From: Owenia fusiformis
Taxonomy: Eukaryota; Annelida; Polychaeta; Sabellida; Oweniidae
Direction of reading: 5' to 3'
Assembly (NCBI GenBank): GCA_903813345.2
Contig: CAIIXF020000012.1
Coordinates: 2,833,318-2,897,317 of the forward strand
DNA length: 64,000 bases
Shown here: positions 27,901 to 42,900 of the stretch, piece by piece
Numbering within the stretch: the first letter of the stretch is position 1
Layout of the letters: each line of letters starts with the position of its first letter
Made by a program: the position numbers and the translations under genes
Notes under the pieces: model-generated
What the model was told of the DNA's origin: nothing
The model's database searches: none
The model's input: only the letters and a program-made list of their open reading frames with translations

Positions 27901-30900
27901 GTACTCATGGTGAAAATTATGACCGTCTAAAATCACTTGCCATACTACACGTGGTCTTTTCATCAAAGTGCACCCTGACCTTAATTCATTTTTAGATCTT
28001 TCATATAAACACATGTTATGTCTACCTGTCCATCCGATGCTATTAGCAAAATTCCCTATTTCTGCATCTTTCTTTTGTCTGTTCTCGTAAATTTGTTTGG
28101 TCATAAAAATATGGCCTATCATAAAAAAATTGGCAATTTTTTCTTTTATTTCAAATGGAAAACCCTCTTCCCTAGACACATCTAAATCTTCATCATCCAC
28201 CAGTTCACTAGCATTGTTATTGTCTTTTTCCACCCGTCTTCCCAAGGCCTTCCTCATATATGGTCCATTGGGCTTATCCCCTCTATCCTTAGCCTTTGGC
28301 ATATTAACTGTAATTGAGACAGTAAACTTTCGTATTAAAATTGTGACCCTTGAAAATACTGTACTCACAAAAACATTCAGAAGATTTTTAAAATAAATGA
28401 TTTGTAATGGTATATGCATGAGTGAATATACGCATAAAAATGTATCACTCTATTCAATCACACTACCCTACCTCGATAGCGCATGCGCGAATTTTTGGGC
28501 TTTCAATCAGGTCGCTTTTGAGTATATCGACTGCTTAGTGAAAAGGTTAATACTGTGGCGGGAGTTATTTAAAATGAAATGTTTTTCACCAGTATGAAAT
28601 CAATATGGTCAAAATAATAAATACTGGAAAGAATGGGCCGAGCGGAAACCCCGTTTATTTAAAATAAGGCACTGGAAAGATGATGTTGTGGCTTCGTCTT
28701 GTGTATGAAAGGATTTTGTATCGCTCAAATGGATGGAGTAATTTACTAATTGATGAGATTGAAATAACTGAACAAAAGAAATGAGCTAAACTTTATAACA
28801 ATAAACAATAAACTTTATTTACCTTGTAGGCATGTAAGACATGATGATTTCTGTGAATGTAATCGAAGTATAAATCCAATTATAAATCCAATACTAGTAA
28901 ATCCAGTTACAAATGATCGTAATTATAATCCAAAGCCTTTAAAATCCAAAATCTTATGTAAAACTTGATCAGATGCCGAAATATTCGTATACGTATTATC
29001 ACTTTCAGATACAACTCGAGACTTTATAAAAATGTAGAAATTGAACCTTCTATCTCTTATACAAACTCAGGACTGATCGTCCCGGAGAACGATTGTGAGA
29101 ACATTAAAATAACGGAACATAACTTTCCATATATGGAAAGGCTACCATAACAACGGGTTTAATTGCTCGCTACATTGTCAAAATATCTGTCACATCAAAG
29201 ACTAATAAACCTAGCGCTAGCCTGTCAATCAAATTACTATGTGGGAAAGTTTGAAAAAGTGTCGGCAAAATGCCGTCAGAAATATAAAACTTGACTGAAA
29301 ATCACTCTTTTTAAATTACAATATCTCCTAAAGTATGAGATCAAATTCAAAGTTTAATACACCGTTTAAAAGCTCAATTCACCCTTAATTTAAGAAATAA
29401 TTATTATAATTTATGGACAAATACTCTTCTCTATATTTAATGAGAAAGAACATGAGTAAATAAGAACTGAAATTAATTAATGAAAATAAATAAATATAAA
29501 AATTGTGCTCCCGCTACAATACGTTTGGTGCTCGGAGTGAGTCAATATTGCTATTCGCTGAACTTCAGTGGTGCAATAGTGAAGTCCATGTTCCAAGTTA
29601 TATGATTGTTGAAGAAATAATGTAAAAAATATCGTTTTAAATTTTAAAATATTTGATATGTCATAGTACACGGTACACAGCTGCAAAAGTTGATCAATAC
29701 AGGGTACAAGGAATGTAAATTGTTCAATAGTACAGGGAGCGAGAAAGTAAGCTGATTATACAGACATACTATGTCCCGATCTCATGTATATTTACGTTGC
29801 AAACAGTGAAAATAATACTAAAAAGGCCGCCTCTTGATGCTTTGAGGTGTCATCAATTGTTATTTAATCCAAATAAAGTAAACATTATTTAATAGATTTA
29901 GACACGGGCTTTCAGGTCGTAAACTTGCATTTTAGTCATTATATTAACAAGAACGCTAGATTATACGTGTTCCTAGGGTATCAAATTGAAATAAAATAAC
30001 GAAATTAAATATAAACACGTAAGTGATAAATGACTATTGGCTATCAGGATTAATGACTATCCGCTATTCAGAATAATTAAAATTGCGTGAACTACATGTA
30101 AAGAATCTTTCTATATAACCCCTTGAATGGTCTAATTCACTACCGTCCTCAAAAACCGATCATTTAAAATAGTTTGTTCAAAATACCATCATGCCACGAC
30201 ATTTTGTTCTTCACGATTTGCTGTAGAGGTGATATGACGTCGTATTTCTCTATTATTGTAAAAAAACTAATACCAGATCGATGTAGTCTTATATGACGTG
30301 TTGAATGTCAGATGTTTTTTGATGGTATCTGCTCCAGTGATTTTGCATTTAATCATGAAACGCTCATCACAAGACACCTCGATACAAACATTATCCTCCT
30401 TGTGACAAGAGGAAAAATGTTTCACAATATGTTATGCCTTACGGCAAAGTAAAGATACATTTCTGGGACGACTATTTTGCATCTTAAGATTTTAGAAAAA
30501 CAATTAATTCACAAAAGTACAGTTGAATAACATACTGGAAAACGTATCCACATATAACACGATGACAAGCAGTTTGAATAACAGTTTAGTGGGGTTTTGT
30601 TACATATCAATGTAACATTTTCGAAGGGAAACTTACATGCTCCCTGTACGTTGACAGATTTACTGAAATGTATCGTGTATTGCATTAAGTTTTGCTTCAC
30701 TGCGCCCACTATTATCTATCTTTGCCTATAGTGGTTTTTTGCCAACAATATTCTACAAACTGCTTGATGAATCAACTCTATGTCTGGTAGAACACTAAAA
30801 ATAAATGTAAAATGTATTTTAGGTTCAGAAATATGGAATTAAACCCACGTCCTCCATTTGCAACTTAGCTGTACCCTGTTTCCCTTTTAAACGTGGTCAC

Positions 30901-33900
30901 GTGGTAGGGTAGTGTGTCAATGTGTATGACAGACATACACGATTAATGCCAATATAAGAACGACTAGATCAACCTACCCACCCAGCCATTCAAATGTGTG
31001 TCATTGTTTTACAGTAAGCCTAATCGTTCCATTTATGTTTTATAAAATATCTCTGACAGTGTGTAGTAATTATAATTCCTTCCTCATTATTTCTAAAACC
31101 GTTATATCACTTTATAAGTAATCATTATTAAGATTTATCAACAAATCAGCACGCAAAATCCCAAGATGACCGTGCGATGCCACCGGGCGCCGTAAGATAA
31201 TCGTACGATGACCGGACGGGACACGGCCGGGTAGGTACCGATGAGTTTGGTTGAGAAAAAATCGCCAAGACATCGGCAACTTTTATCTCCGCGATAAAAC
31301 TCTGCCGGCGCCCGTACGATGTCTAAAAATCGACCGATGAGTGGCGATCATCGCCCGGCGCCCGTACGATGCCCGGGCTCGCCGGCCGATTTTGAACAAA
31401 ATACTCATCGGCCGGGCGCCGTAGTGAAAATCGGAGCCTATGTGACCAAGGCATTAGCTTGACCAAAGCCCTTGTGACGTGTATAAGCAGTTTTTTATTT
31501 GGCGCCCACCTAAAAAAAGTGCTGAAACAAGTACAATACTCACCTTCCAGGGAAGATTCCGTCGCTAGACTCAAACACAAAATTATAAGACGAACGTAAT
31601 CTGAATAATCCATGTTCTTCTTGACCGTTTTCCCATGTAGGACATTCCTTTATACAAAACAAGTGCCTGTTTTGAAACTGAAACGCATCTAGAGATATTC
31701 AACCAATAAGCGTTTGAACACAGACGTGTTAGAATCAAACATACGCTTCCCTTTTATGTATGTGTAAGTAAAAGTGTTATAAGTATAAACGTGTAATCTT
31801 ATGCACCTAAACCTAATTTTCAAATTCGTTTACACTCTTTGAGTGGTGATTTCTCTCGGTGATGAAAATTGTCTTGCCTAAATCCAAGTTGTCGACAACA
31901 AATATTTGGTAGTCATCGAACTTGCGGTACAATGGCATCAATTGATGTAGTAATATATATGATCATGCAAAAAGCTAATTTTAATCGACTTTAATATTGC
32001 GTCAATATTGCTTGTATAACCAAAAACATGAAGGTATGATAAAATTGATTTGTGAACCCACCTTGTGAAAATAAAATGAAGGAGGTATTCAGTTTAATAC
32101 AGGACGAGCCAAAATATGCCAGTTTTTCTGTAATTTTCTTTAAGCTACACAGGGATATCGTTTCAAAAATATTTTTTGGAGACGCAGAATTATGCAATCG
32201 CTCAACCATTTTCTAGCAATTAGTTTCTTGTTCAAATCCTCAGGCAACTCATATAAAGATAGTTGTGTTTCTTGTCTGTTAATCATATTAGAATCGTAAC
32301 AAAGATCTCGTTTTTTGATTATATATAATCTCAAATTTTATTGTGGCCATTGCCAAAGACCTCAATCGCTATGCGATTTCGGTCTTTTAACAATGAACTG
32401 AATAAAATTTTCGGTCATATATTACGCCATAAATCATAACATCTCTGTCTTTATTCCTTAAATATATATATCGGAAAGGTTAGATGTGCACCTTTGAAGT
32501 GAACCATTGTTGCAAAATGAAAACAAAATAACTATGAACAATGTGATCACGATACACAATGCACAATCAAGATTTCATGACAAGAAAAGTGTTAAAATGC
32601 CACTTTAAGCTATCTTGTATTTTGTTATAACTCAATATTTGACGTAGTTGTTACCATACGACCATTGACGATAATTGCAACAAATGACGATTGATCTATG
32701 ATAGCAGTCTATGTATGGTCTCCATTTTTTAAATGGCTTCCTTTGTATTAATTATCCTTTACTTGTATACTGTTCAAAAGACAGGAACCAATTAAAAGTT
32801 GTTTTAATTGAACCTTCTCAGCTCATTTGTATTCATATAGACAGCTTGACCCTTCATTTTTACATGGAAGAATAACTTGGTAGACATCGATTAAACTGCA
32901 GGGTGATCCCAAAAAGGTAACCGAGACAAAGTTCGAATTACTCATGCATGGAGTCATGTCAATCATCCTTGATGTATACCTGTCTTAAATTCTAAAATAT
33001 TTCTATGACTTGAAATACAGGTACAGGGTCACCAAAAAAAGAATCCAAACAAATGTTAAATACTTGAAGTCATTCAGCACAGGTTTAAAGTCATAGTTTT
33101 ACAAAGCTTTTATGTGATGAATTACAATCTACATACGGGCGACAAACTTTGTCCAGCATACACTAAATACAGGATTATAATCGACAACTCAAATTATCTA
33201 ATCAGCAGTGCATAATGTGTTATTTGAACTTAAACAAAACAAAAAGTTGCGCATCCAATTCATAGTTTTGTTTCGATGAAAGGGGATGAACAGCTTCATG
33301 CTGGAACTTGATACAAAATGTAAAAAGGATAATTAGTCCCTGATCTGGACCCTCTGAAAAAAAGTTTTGTTGTCCGGTACTTTCCCACATAAAATGATTG
33401 TACCATTTGAAAGAACAGACTTCCCTCTTAAAGAAAACACCTCTTCTATTGATGTAAACAGGGGCAAAAGGCACCAAAACGGGGTTAGACAAGGTGGCAT
33501 TCTGAAGTCTCACTTTCTTGTCATCACGATTCCAGGTAAACCATCAGCAAATTTACTTCAAATTTTCACACATGTTACATGGTAAGAAGTTTTAGAGCTG
33601 ATTAACTTTGCGGCAGCCATCTTGCATTCTGGCGGCCATCTTGGAATTTTTTTCAGATAAATATTGTCATCGCGATTCCACAAAAACCACATAACTGATG
33701 TACTTCAAATGTTCACACATGTTACATGGTAAAAAGTCCTAGACCTCATTATTTTTTCGGTGGCCATCTTGCATTCTGGCAGCCATCTTGGAAGTTTTAA
33801 GATAAATCTTGTCATCACGATTTCAGGAAATCCAAACGGATTTACTTCAAATTTCCACACATGTTACATGGTAAGAAAATATAGAGGTGAATAACTTTTC

Positions 33901-36900
33901 GGCAGCCATCTTGCATTCTGGCGGCCATCTTGGATATTTTGGGATAAATCTTGTCATCGTGATCCAGGAAAACAATCTAACATATTAACTTCAAATGTTC
34001 ACACATGTTACATGGTATGAAGTTCTAGAGCTGATTAACTTTTCGGTGGCCATGTTGCATTCCGTTGGCCATCTTGGAAGTTTTAAGATAAATCTTGTCA
34101 TCACGATTCCATGAAAACCACGTAACAGTTTTACTTCAAATTTTCACACATGTTACATGGTAAGAAGTTATAGAGCTGATTAACTTTCCGATAGCCATCT
34201 TGCATTCTGGTGGCCATCTTGGAAATTTGTAGATAAATCTTGTCATCACGATTCCAGAAAAACCACTTTACAGATTTGCTTCAAATTTTCACACTTTATA
34301 CATTTACATTCACAATGGTCCCTTCCTGGTATATTTTTTTTAGGTTTTATGAATGTTAAATTCTATAGTCTAGTTAACACCACTTTATAAACAGGTGTAT
34401 TATTACTGGTGTAACTAACACAACAAAAAAAATATAATTAATTTATTTGATTTTATATAACATGAAATTATTTTTTCTTTTCGATAAAACATTGCTTATT
34501 AGAAATATATTTAGTTGAAAACTTAGAGTAAACAATCAGTTCTTCTATCACAAAGTTTATTTTGGTTCAGTATATTTTTCTATACATTATTTTTATGTCA
34601 CCACCACTAGTGATTGGGTGACATATTGTAATAGCTTCGAACGTTTATCTTGACACTGTTCAGTAGTTTTTTTTGTTTTTTTAAAATTTATTTCTATCAT
34701 TCATTAGCATACAAATCAATATTTCAAAAGAAATATTTCATAAACTTTAAATACATTTTCTCAATCAACAATGTTTCTAACATATTTTTCATATTCAAAC
34801 ATTACAGATATATTTTTTCTCTCATTCTTTGAAAACTTAAAGTCATGTATAGTTTTCTTTATTACAAGTGACTTATATAATAACTTTTTATCTAATATTC
34901 CCATCCCTATTTTTTCATTATCCTTCAAAGCTACATCTTTCCAAATATTTTTAATTGCATTACAATGTATAATAATATGTCAGGTCATGACATCTAAAGA
35001 GTCAATAAAAGATATATATATATAATAAAAAAGTGTTCAATATTATCAACTTCGTTACATAGTTTACATAAATCAGATTGTTCTATGTTATATTTTTTTA
35101 ATAAACCACCATGTGGATATATACCATGGAAAATTTTCCATTGGATACTTAAAAGACCAGTGTCTGACGTACATTTAAATAGCTGATTCCAAATGTCTGA
35201 ACCAATAGTCAAACCATTAAATTGTACATCACACTGCCTTTCTTTTACAACCTTATTCCTGGTTTTCTGTGATGTTAATTTTTCAAATTCTGTCCCTCGA
35301 AATACAAGTGTTTCACTGGGTTTTATATTACCATACATATGAATTTTCTCTTGATTTAAACAGCTCTTAAAATGTTATATTGCATTAAAGTTTCAGCATT
35401 TTTTCCTATTAATTCAGAAATTACCTCATATGGTTTTAAGTGTCCATTCACAACAACATCTGATATGTAGATTAAACCCTTTTCTATCCACTTGTGAAAG
35501 TACAAGGGATACAATATTTCTGTTATTCCATATTATAGATTCATCTGTATAATTGCTATTCTCAAGCCATGTAAATAATAATTTTTTATAGAAAATGCTC
35601 AAATGAGCGATACCTTTCAACTGATCAGCACTTATATTGCTGTTGAGAACACTAAACCTTTTACCTAATTTTCCATACATATACTCTGGTATAGCTCTCC
35701 AGTGGCCATCGCCATTCTCTGTTAATCTTTTAATCCATTGAATCATGTATGTAAGTCTTTACAGTTAATCATTTTTAAACCACCACAATCATAGCCTTGT
35801 ACTAAAATATCTCTTTTTACTTTATCAGGCACCTTTTTAAGGTCTTCCTCTTTGAATTTTCCTTTTGCCCATATGAACTTGAACATCATGGTGTTAATTC
35901 TATCACTGTTCAGTAGTTAATGTGTACTGTATACTTAACAAGGTGTGGTGACATTTTGCATGTTTCTGCATCGTCACTACTATTGAAAGCTTATGTTGAT
36001 ATTGTAGCAGTGTTTTTGAAGTTCTTTTTGTTGGTACAATTAGTTTCCAAACCCTATACTTATATCGATCTGACACACAGTTTTAGTGCAGGTTTAAGTG
36101 ATTTTTGTTGATTATTAAACGCAAAGAGCACATGTGTCTCAAACTCGCAACATTGTGGATACAGAGCCCATTCACATAGTTTGACATGCTGATGCTCTGA
36201 ACCAGCTCGTTAGTTAATATCTGACTAAGAGACAGCTTGCTTTCGCGATGAAGAAACGTTATCTGCAGCTTTTATGAGTACTATAGTATCTACAACTATT
36301 TTTGATCTTATGAGTATTGGATATCATTATTTTCAATTTTTCTTCAACATGTATTTTAATGACTTCAGTATGAATTGAATGTCCCTCGGAGTTGTGGTCG
36401 TTGATGAGGAATTGGTCATTGAACGGTGTGGATGCTGTTTATTCCCATATTAGATTATTGTCTTGGGATATTCAGGTTTGATTTTTGTTTGCCAGTTTTA
36501 CACTTTACAATTTGCTTTTCCCACTAGGTTGCTTTACACTTTTTTCCTTTCTCATTTGTCATTTTTGTTTATATTTAGTAAGGATATGATACGCAGGTCT
36601 CTCCTTCTGTGTGATCACCTGTCCAGAAGACAATTCGAATGCATGAAGAACATTTCGTTGACATGATGCACAGTGAAAGGTTTTCCACACATTTACATTT
36701 TCGTTTAAAAGAGCTTTAATTCCGTTATATACTCAGATCAAGGCCAATTTAGCATACATTTCGCTCTCAAAAATCGCTGTGCAATAATGGATTTCAAAGA
36801 AATGTTTGACGTTTTCAATAATCTTTTTTCTTTTTGATGAAATGTAGTTATTTATTCTAAAAATTAATCGATGTCATACACAAAATGCATTTAAGTGGTA

Positions 36901-39900
36901 TAAAGTACAGAATCAGAGTAAAAAGATGTATTTTAGAATATCACCATGTGTCACCCCATTGTAGCGCCTCTTGCCCATGTTTCTATCAATATAAAACATG
37001 ATATCATACACCAAATATGCATTTATGTCAAATTATGTGGTTTTATACCGGCGATTACTAGAGTGCTGCTAACTCGATAAAAGGCTGGCGCTGGCTAGAA
37101 TTGTCTATGGTTCTAGCCAGGATAAAGATACCAGTTCTTCAACTCGACAATGGGAAGAACTGCTCTACCTAAGTGACTAATATGTCATGATATGACATCT
37201 AAAGAGTCGATAAAAGATATATATAAAATACAGAAAAATAGATAACATTCTTCCTAGAATACCACCTTGTGTAACCCCACTTTACTGCCTTTTGCCCCTG
37301 TTTATATCAATATAAAAGGTAGCATGTAACCTTTCTTGTAACATGTGTAAAAGTTTCAAGAAAATCAGTAAAGTGGTTTTCCTGGTATCACAATGACAAG
37401 ATTTATCCAAAAAACTTCCAAGATGGCCGCCAGAATGCAAGATGGCCACCGAAAGGTTAATTAGCTCTGAACTTCTTACCATGTAATATGTGTGAAAATT
37501 TGAAGTAAATCCCTTTGGTTTTCCTGAAATCGTGATGACAAGATTTACCTTTAAACTTCCAAGATGGCTGCCAGAATGCAAGATGGCCACCGAAAAAATA
37601 ATGAGGTCTAGAACTTTTTACCATGTTACATGTGTGAACATTTGAAGTACATCTGTTATGTGTTTTTTGTGGAATCGCGATGACAATATTTATCTGAAAA
37701 AAATTCCAAGATGGCCGCCAGAATGCAAGATGGCCACCGCAAAGTTAATCAGCTCTAGAACTTCTTACCATGTAACATGTGTGAAAATTTGAAGTAAATC
37801 CGTCTAATGGTTTACCTGGAATCGTGATGACAAGAAAGTGAGACTTCAGAATGTCACCTTGTCTAACCCCGTTTTGGTGCCTTTTGCCCCTGTTTACATC
37901 AATAGAAGAGGTGTTTTCTTTAAGAGGGAAGTCTGTTCTTTCAAACGGTACAATCATTTTATGTGGGAAAGTACCGGACAACAAAACCCCTTTTCTAGAG
38001 CCCTTTTGGAAATCAGATCGGGGACTAAATGTTTCCAGATTTGGATAGATGGACTTCATGTTCCCATATGACTAACAAAGATACGGTCATCTTTACCCCA
38101 TGAAGATAAAAAAGTCAAGATGAGATTTACATGTGACATCACTTGTCTATAAACATCAACAACACGGCATAATACAGAGTCATGTGGGAAAAACTTTCTT
38201 GTATCGTACCTGTGCAATATCGTCCATTTTTGACTCATTTGACTTCAACTCGGAAAAGAAGAGTTATCAAGCTCATCAAGAATGAACGATCTTGCACATG
38301 AACTCATATAAGAACCTCTATATTTCACAGCTAGATTTTGTCAATGTTCTGCTCCGAATATTGCTTGTTTACCATATATAATCCATTTAATGAATTTCAT
38401 ATAACAATAAGTTTTGATATCATTTTGATCGTAAAAAAAGAATTTTGGGGGAAACATTGAAAAAATGAGAACGCCCAGGATTTGTAATAGCAATACATTG
38501 CTAGCTTAAACTCTCCAATAGATATAGATAACGTGACTGAACGTGACTGAATGTTCGTAGTTCGTACGTATACATTATTTCAAGAACGGAGAGATAAGAC
38601 TAGTCACGATACCGTTGGTAATATTACATGCGGTTATTCATTAATCAAATGAATTTCACTTGTCAAATTAAAAGTTTTTCTGCAATAATGAAAATGGTGG
38701 CATGGTTAATTTATGATAAATTAGGGTTTGTATAGAGAAACCGAGAACACGCAAGTCAATTGCATCTTGAACTGAGTGCATTATAAATACGTTGACATGG
38801 CTAATTTGTGATAAGTTAGAGTTTGTATAGAGAAACCGAGAACACGCAAGTCAATTGCATCTTGAACTGCGTGCATTATAAACACGTTGACATGGCTAAT
38901 TTGTGATAAGTTAGAGATTGAATTGAGAAAGGGAAAACAAGACTATTTGCCTATTTCAACGGGTGTCTGATTCTACTGAAACAACCACTAACAGTAATGC
39001 GGTGGTCATATTTGCTCCGATTTTTATTACGGCGCCCGGGCGATTGAGTATTTTGTTCAAAATTGAATACAATATTGAACAAAACAATCAATCGGCCGGG
39101 CGCCGGCTGATGGATCGTCGCAAATGTGACCCAAACTGAAAAAACTGAATTCAGCTGCTTACATTTGTGTATAGTTCTGATGGCCATAACATATTTTATC
39201 TAATCCCTCCTTCTCAACAATCCGTCAATTTTAAGTATCATTTCACTATACACTAATTGCCTAGTCACATAGCCCGGCCGATGAGGTTACGATGAGCCAG
39301 CGATGCAATTTTCACCGAACTCGGCCGAACACCGGCCGGACATCCGTGGCGTTTGTTGCTTAAAACCGCATCGGTGGTAGCTCGGTGAAATTTTAACTTC
39401 GGAGTTAAATTTCACCGGGCTCTCACCGAGCTCCCTCATCATGTCATCGCAGCCCCATCGTAACCACATCGGAAAACACGTCGGCCGGTGCACGGCCGAG
39501 TATCGGCCGGTGTCCCGTGCATCTGAGACAACCAGAGGACGAGGTTTTTTAACGGACAGCGGCCGAGCTCCGACCGAGCTCCGGCCGATGTGGGACAGAG
39601 CATCGGCCGGTCACTGTTCAAAGCCCGTTAACAACCCGGCCGGCGATCGCACGGTGTCCTGTTACCTGCTCGGGTACCGGCCGTATTCCTTCCGATGTCC
39701 GGCCGACCTCCGGCCGGTAGTTGCTGCCACATCGGCAGAAAAAACTACCATTTTGAGACAGACTCCGTACGGTCACCGGCCGGTGTTCGGTGGGTCGCCT
39801 GAAGATGTCCGGACGGAGTCCGTTCACGTCACCGAGCTCTGCTTCCGATGAGGAGAGCTCGGTGGCACCAAAAAAATCCACCGAGCTCTACCGATGCCGG

Positions 39901-42900
39901 ACATCGGCCGGGCTATGTGACTAGGCCATAATGCCTGGGTCACATTTGCTCCGATTCATCGGCCGGCGCCCGGGCGATTTTAGTGTTTTGTTCAATATTG
40001 TATTCAATTTTGAACAAAATACTCGATCGGCCGGGCGCCGTAGTGAAAATCGGAGCAAATGTGACCAAGGCATTAGTTGATACGTTCAGAGTTTAATTTT
40101 TCATGTTACTTCTTACTCTTGTATTCTAAGAAGCAACAGCTTTTTGCTGGTTCACAACCTTCAAAAATTCCTCCCACCCACCACACCCTTGTTATGTTGT
40201 GACTGTACAATTAATGTAGTCGGGCAGCTCACATATTTAACTCCAACGTTTAACAATAAACATTATAAGTAGGTCAAACTGTGAGCTATCGGGCCAAAAC
40301 GTGTTTTAACGTTGTTTGTATGTTTTATTTTGTGTTCAATTATATTATGTTTAATGGTTGACTGTTTACTTTATATTTTTTTCAATTTATTTTATGACCA
40401 TGTAATGTAATTAATATAGCAATCGAATAATGTATAATTGATTGTAAGTTATAACTACCAAACAGATAAAATGTTTATACAGGGTGTCAAATAAGTCCCG
40501 TCCCCCTGCTACAGCTAAAGCCTTAACAGACGATACATAGTGTGATATACCATTGGAAAGATCATCCAAAGTTATGTTAACTCACCAACTATCAAGTATT
40601 TTGGATTAAATTTACCTATATTTATATGATGTCTTTTATAGTTAACGTGCCCTCCTTTAAGTACACTCCCCTCCATAAGTTTGGCAACCTTTTTCCACCA
40701 TTGAACTACGTGTTAAAGCCTCTTTACGTTTGAATTTTTATTTACTTAACCGGCGATGAAATGACTTATAATATTAATGGAAACGTAACTTGCCTTTATT
40801 TCCAATACCTTCAAATTTTCTCAAATTTTTTCCACAATTACAATAGGTCGAAAATTGATGATAAATTTGATGAATTTTTGAAAATCGTCATTCCCATGTA
40901 ATCCAATGGGAAATGAAGGGTTCGGGGCAAATCAGAATATCTTTTCAGTAAAAGATTCAGCAAAAAATATTTTGATATAGAAAATTGAATTGTCTAACTT
41001 TTTTGAACACTAAGTGTTTAGTTTATTTGATGAATATTAAAGTTACAGCGCTTCAAAGTCATTTTTGAAAATAATTTTTCGCCTCCTGTGTTATATCAAT
41101 GGGAGAGGTTTTTGAAAAACAATTTTGATTTTAAAGCCCTATAACTTTGTTGAACCTGAAGAAACATATCAATTTTTTGTTAAATAAAGTTAGCAAATTC
41201 AATTGCCTGCCTAACTCGTATTTTTTGCAAGGACTCGGGTGTATGGATATTCTGTCATATGACTTGCGGCAAACCTACCATTTCCCATTGGTTAACATGG
41301 GAATGTCGATTTTCAAAAATTCATCAAATTAATCATCAATTTTCGACCTATTGTAATTGAGGAAAAATATTGAGAAAATTTGGAGGTATTGGAATTAAAG
41401 TCAAATTACGTTTCCATCAATAGTATAAGTATTTTCATCGCAGGTTAAGTAAATAAAAATTCAAAGGTAAAGAGGCTTTAACACGTAGTTCAATGGAGGG
41501 GAAAAGGTTGCCAAACTTATGGAGGGGAGTATAGCTTTTTGCGTAAAAATGACAAGGATATGACCTCAGGAATACGTCAAAAAGTTAATCTTTTTCGCAT
41601 TCCCCTTGTTACAAAAAGGATTTCACCACTTTCCTTGCACCTCTATTTTCTACACATCTAACCCTATTCAGAAATTGGTTAAATTCATTGCCATAAACAT
41701 ATTCAGTCATCTTTTGGTCCCTTGACCTTTCTTATACCCGATTCTTAAAATCCTGCCAAATGCGCCAAATCGCAATGTTTCTATTGATACAATGTAAATT
41801 TTGTGAGATTGATTGACATGTGTCAGATATATGCCTTTCAACGTAACTTTGGAACACCTTTTCAATGATGTATCACACTTGGTACAAAATATCCTGGTTT
41901 TGGCTGTAGAGGGGGGGGGGGCGACTTATTTGACACCCTGTATAAGGTCACTTTAAATAAATTATAAACTAGATTTTAACCACTCTTTCTTAGATACGTA
42001 TCGGAGTAATTTTTAAAACACTTTCGTTCAATTTGAAGCAAGTTGAAATTTGACCTTGGAAAATTGAAATTGCAATTTGACTTTTTCAGTTTGAGGTCTA
42101 ATATCTCAAAAGGTTTAATAGATAGTTCATTGTTCATACATAGGTGTAGAAACTTTACATGAATGTATAAAGTGACTTTAAGCCTAAAATATTTGTAATC
42201 CAACCTGTCCAATTTTTATCCAAAATTAAAAAGAAACGTAAAATGACAACATCAGGATGAATTTACTGATCTGAAAGCTTGCAAACATCCCAAAAAGCTT
42301 CAACTTTCTAAAACTAAAATCAAATGATAATTCTATGCTTCGAAATAACTAACCAGCTACTAGATGTCCCTGTAAAGCATGTGTGCTCCTTATGTTTGGC
42401 AATTGAGAAATGTCAATTGTGCCCCCAGTTGCCAAGTCCTGTTCAAAGATATTAGTGTTTTTCGTATCAAACAGCTCAGGTTCTGTCACTACACCATCGT
42501 TGCCTCTAGAGTCGGATACGATACCGTCAAGGTCATACTTGTCGTAATGGATCCCTATGAAATCACTCTCATTTACGGGAATAGGGGGGTTGACTTCATA
42601 CCAGATCTTACCTAGAGGCAAACGGAATATATTTTTGTACTGTTGGGGTTAAAAATGTACAGTTGCTTACATTCAATGGTCTCTAATTTTCACTCTTGTC
42701 AATTAACGTGGAAAAACAACTTACACTCCCCTCCATAAGTTTGGCAACCTTTTTCCCCCATTGAACTATGTGTTAAAGCCTCTTCACGTTTGAATTTTTG
42801 TTTACTTAACCGGCGATGAAATAACTTATGATATTGATGAAAACGTAACTTGACTTTATTTCCAATACCTACAAATTTTCCCAATTTTTTTCCTCAATTA

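Larger units (their letters stand above)
27358..31456. mobile_element. 4.1-kb GC-ended TIR transposon
   Basis: The left end is TAATGCCTAGGTCACATAG; the reverse complement of the right end is TAATGCCTTGGTCACATAG. Both are followed by GC-rich subterminal blocks with several copies of GGCGCCCG and CATCGTACGGCGCCCG-like words, probably transposase-binding repeats. The paralogous segment at 46.7-47.3 kb lacks it, an effective empty site. The interior is AT-rich. One ORF is noted separately; no recognisable transposase motif was seen, so it is probably non-autonomous. Confidence 0.75.

Noticed and set aside
33220-33513. 97-codon frame also found at 37838-38071
   Set aside because: Similarity between the two reflects the inverted-repeat arms. 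The frame lacks domain features and differs in its ends, so it is not evidence of a conserved protein.
39441-39881. Open frames on both strands (136 and 87 codons)
   Set aside because: They arise from the GC-rich CGGCCG-word interior of a TIR element, where stop codons are rare by composition.
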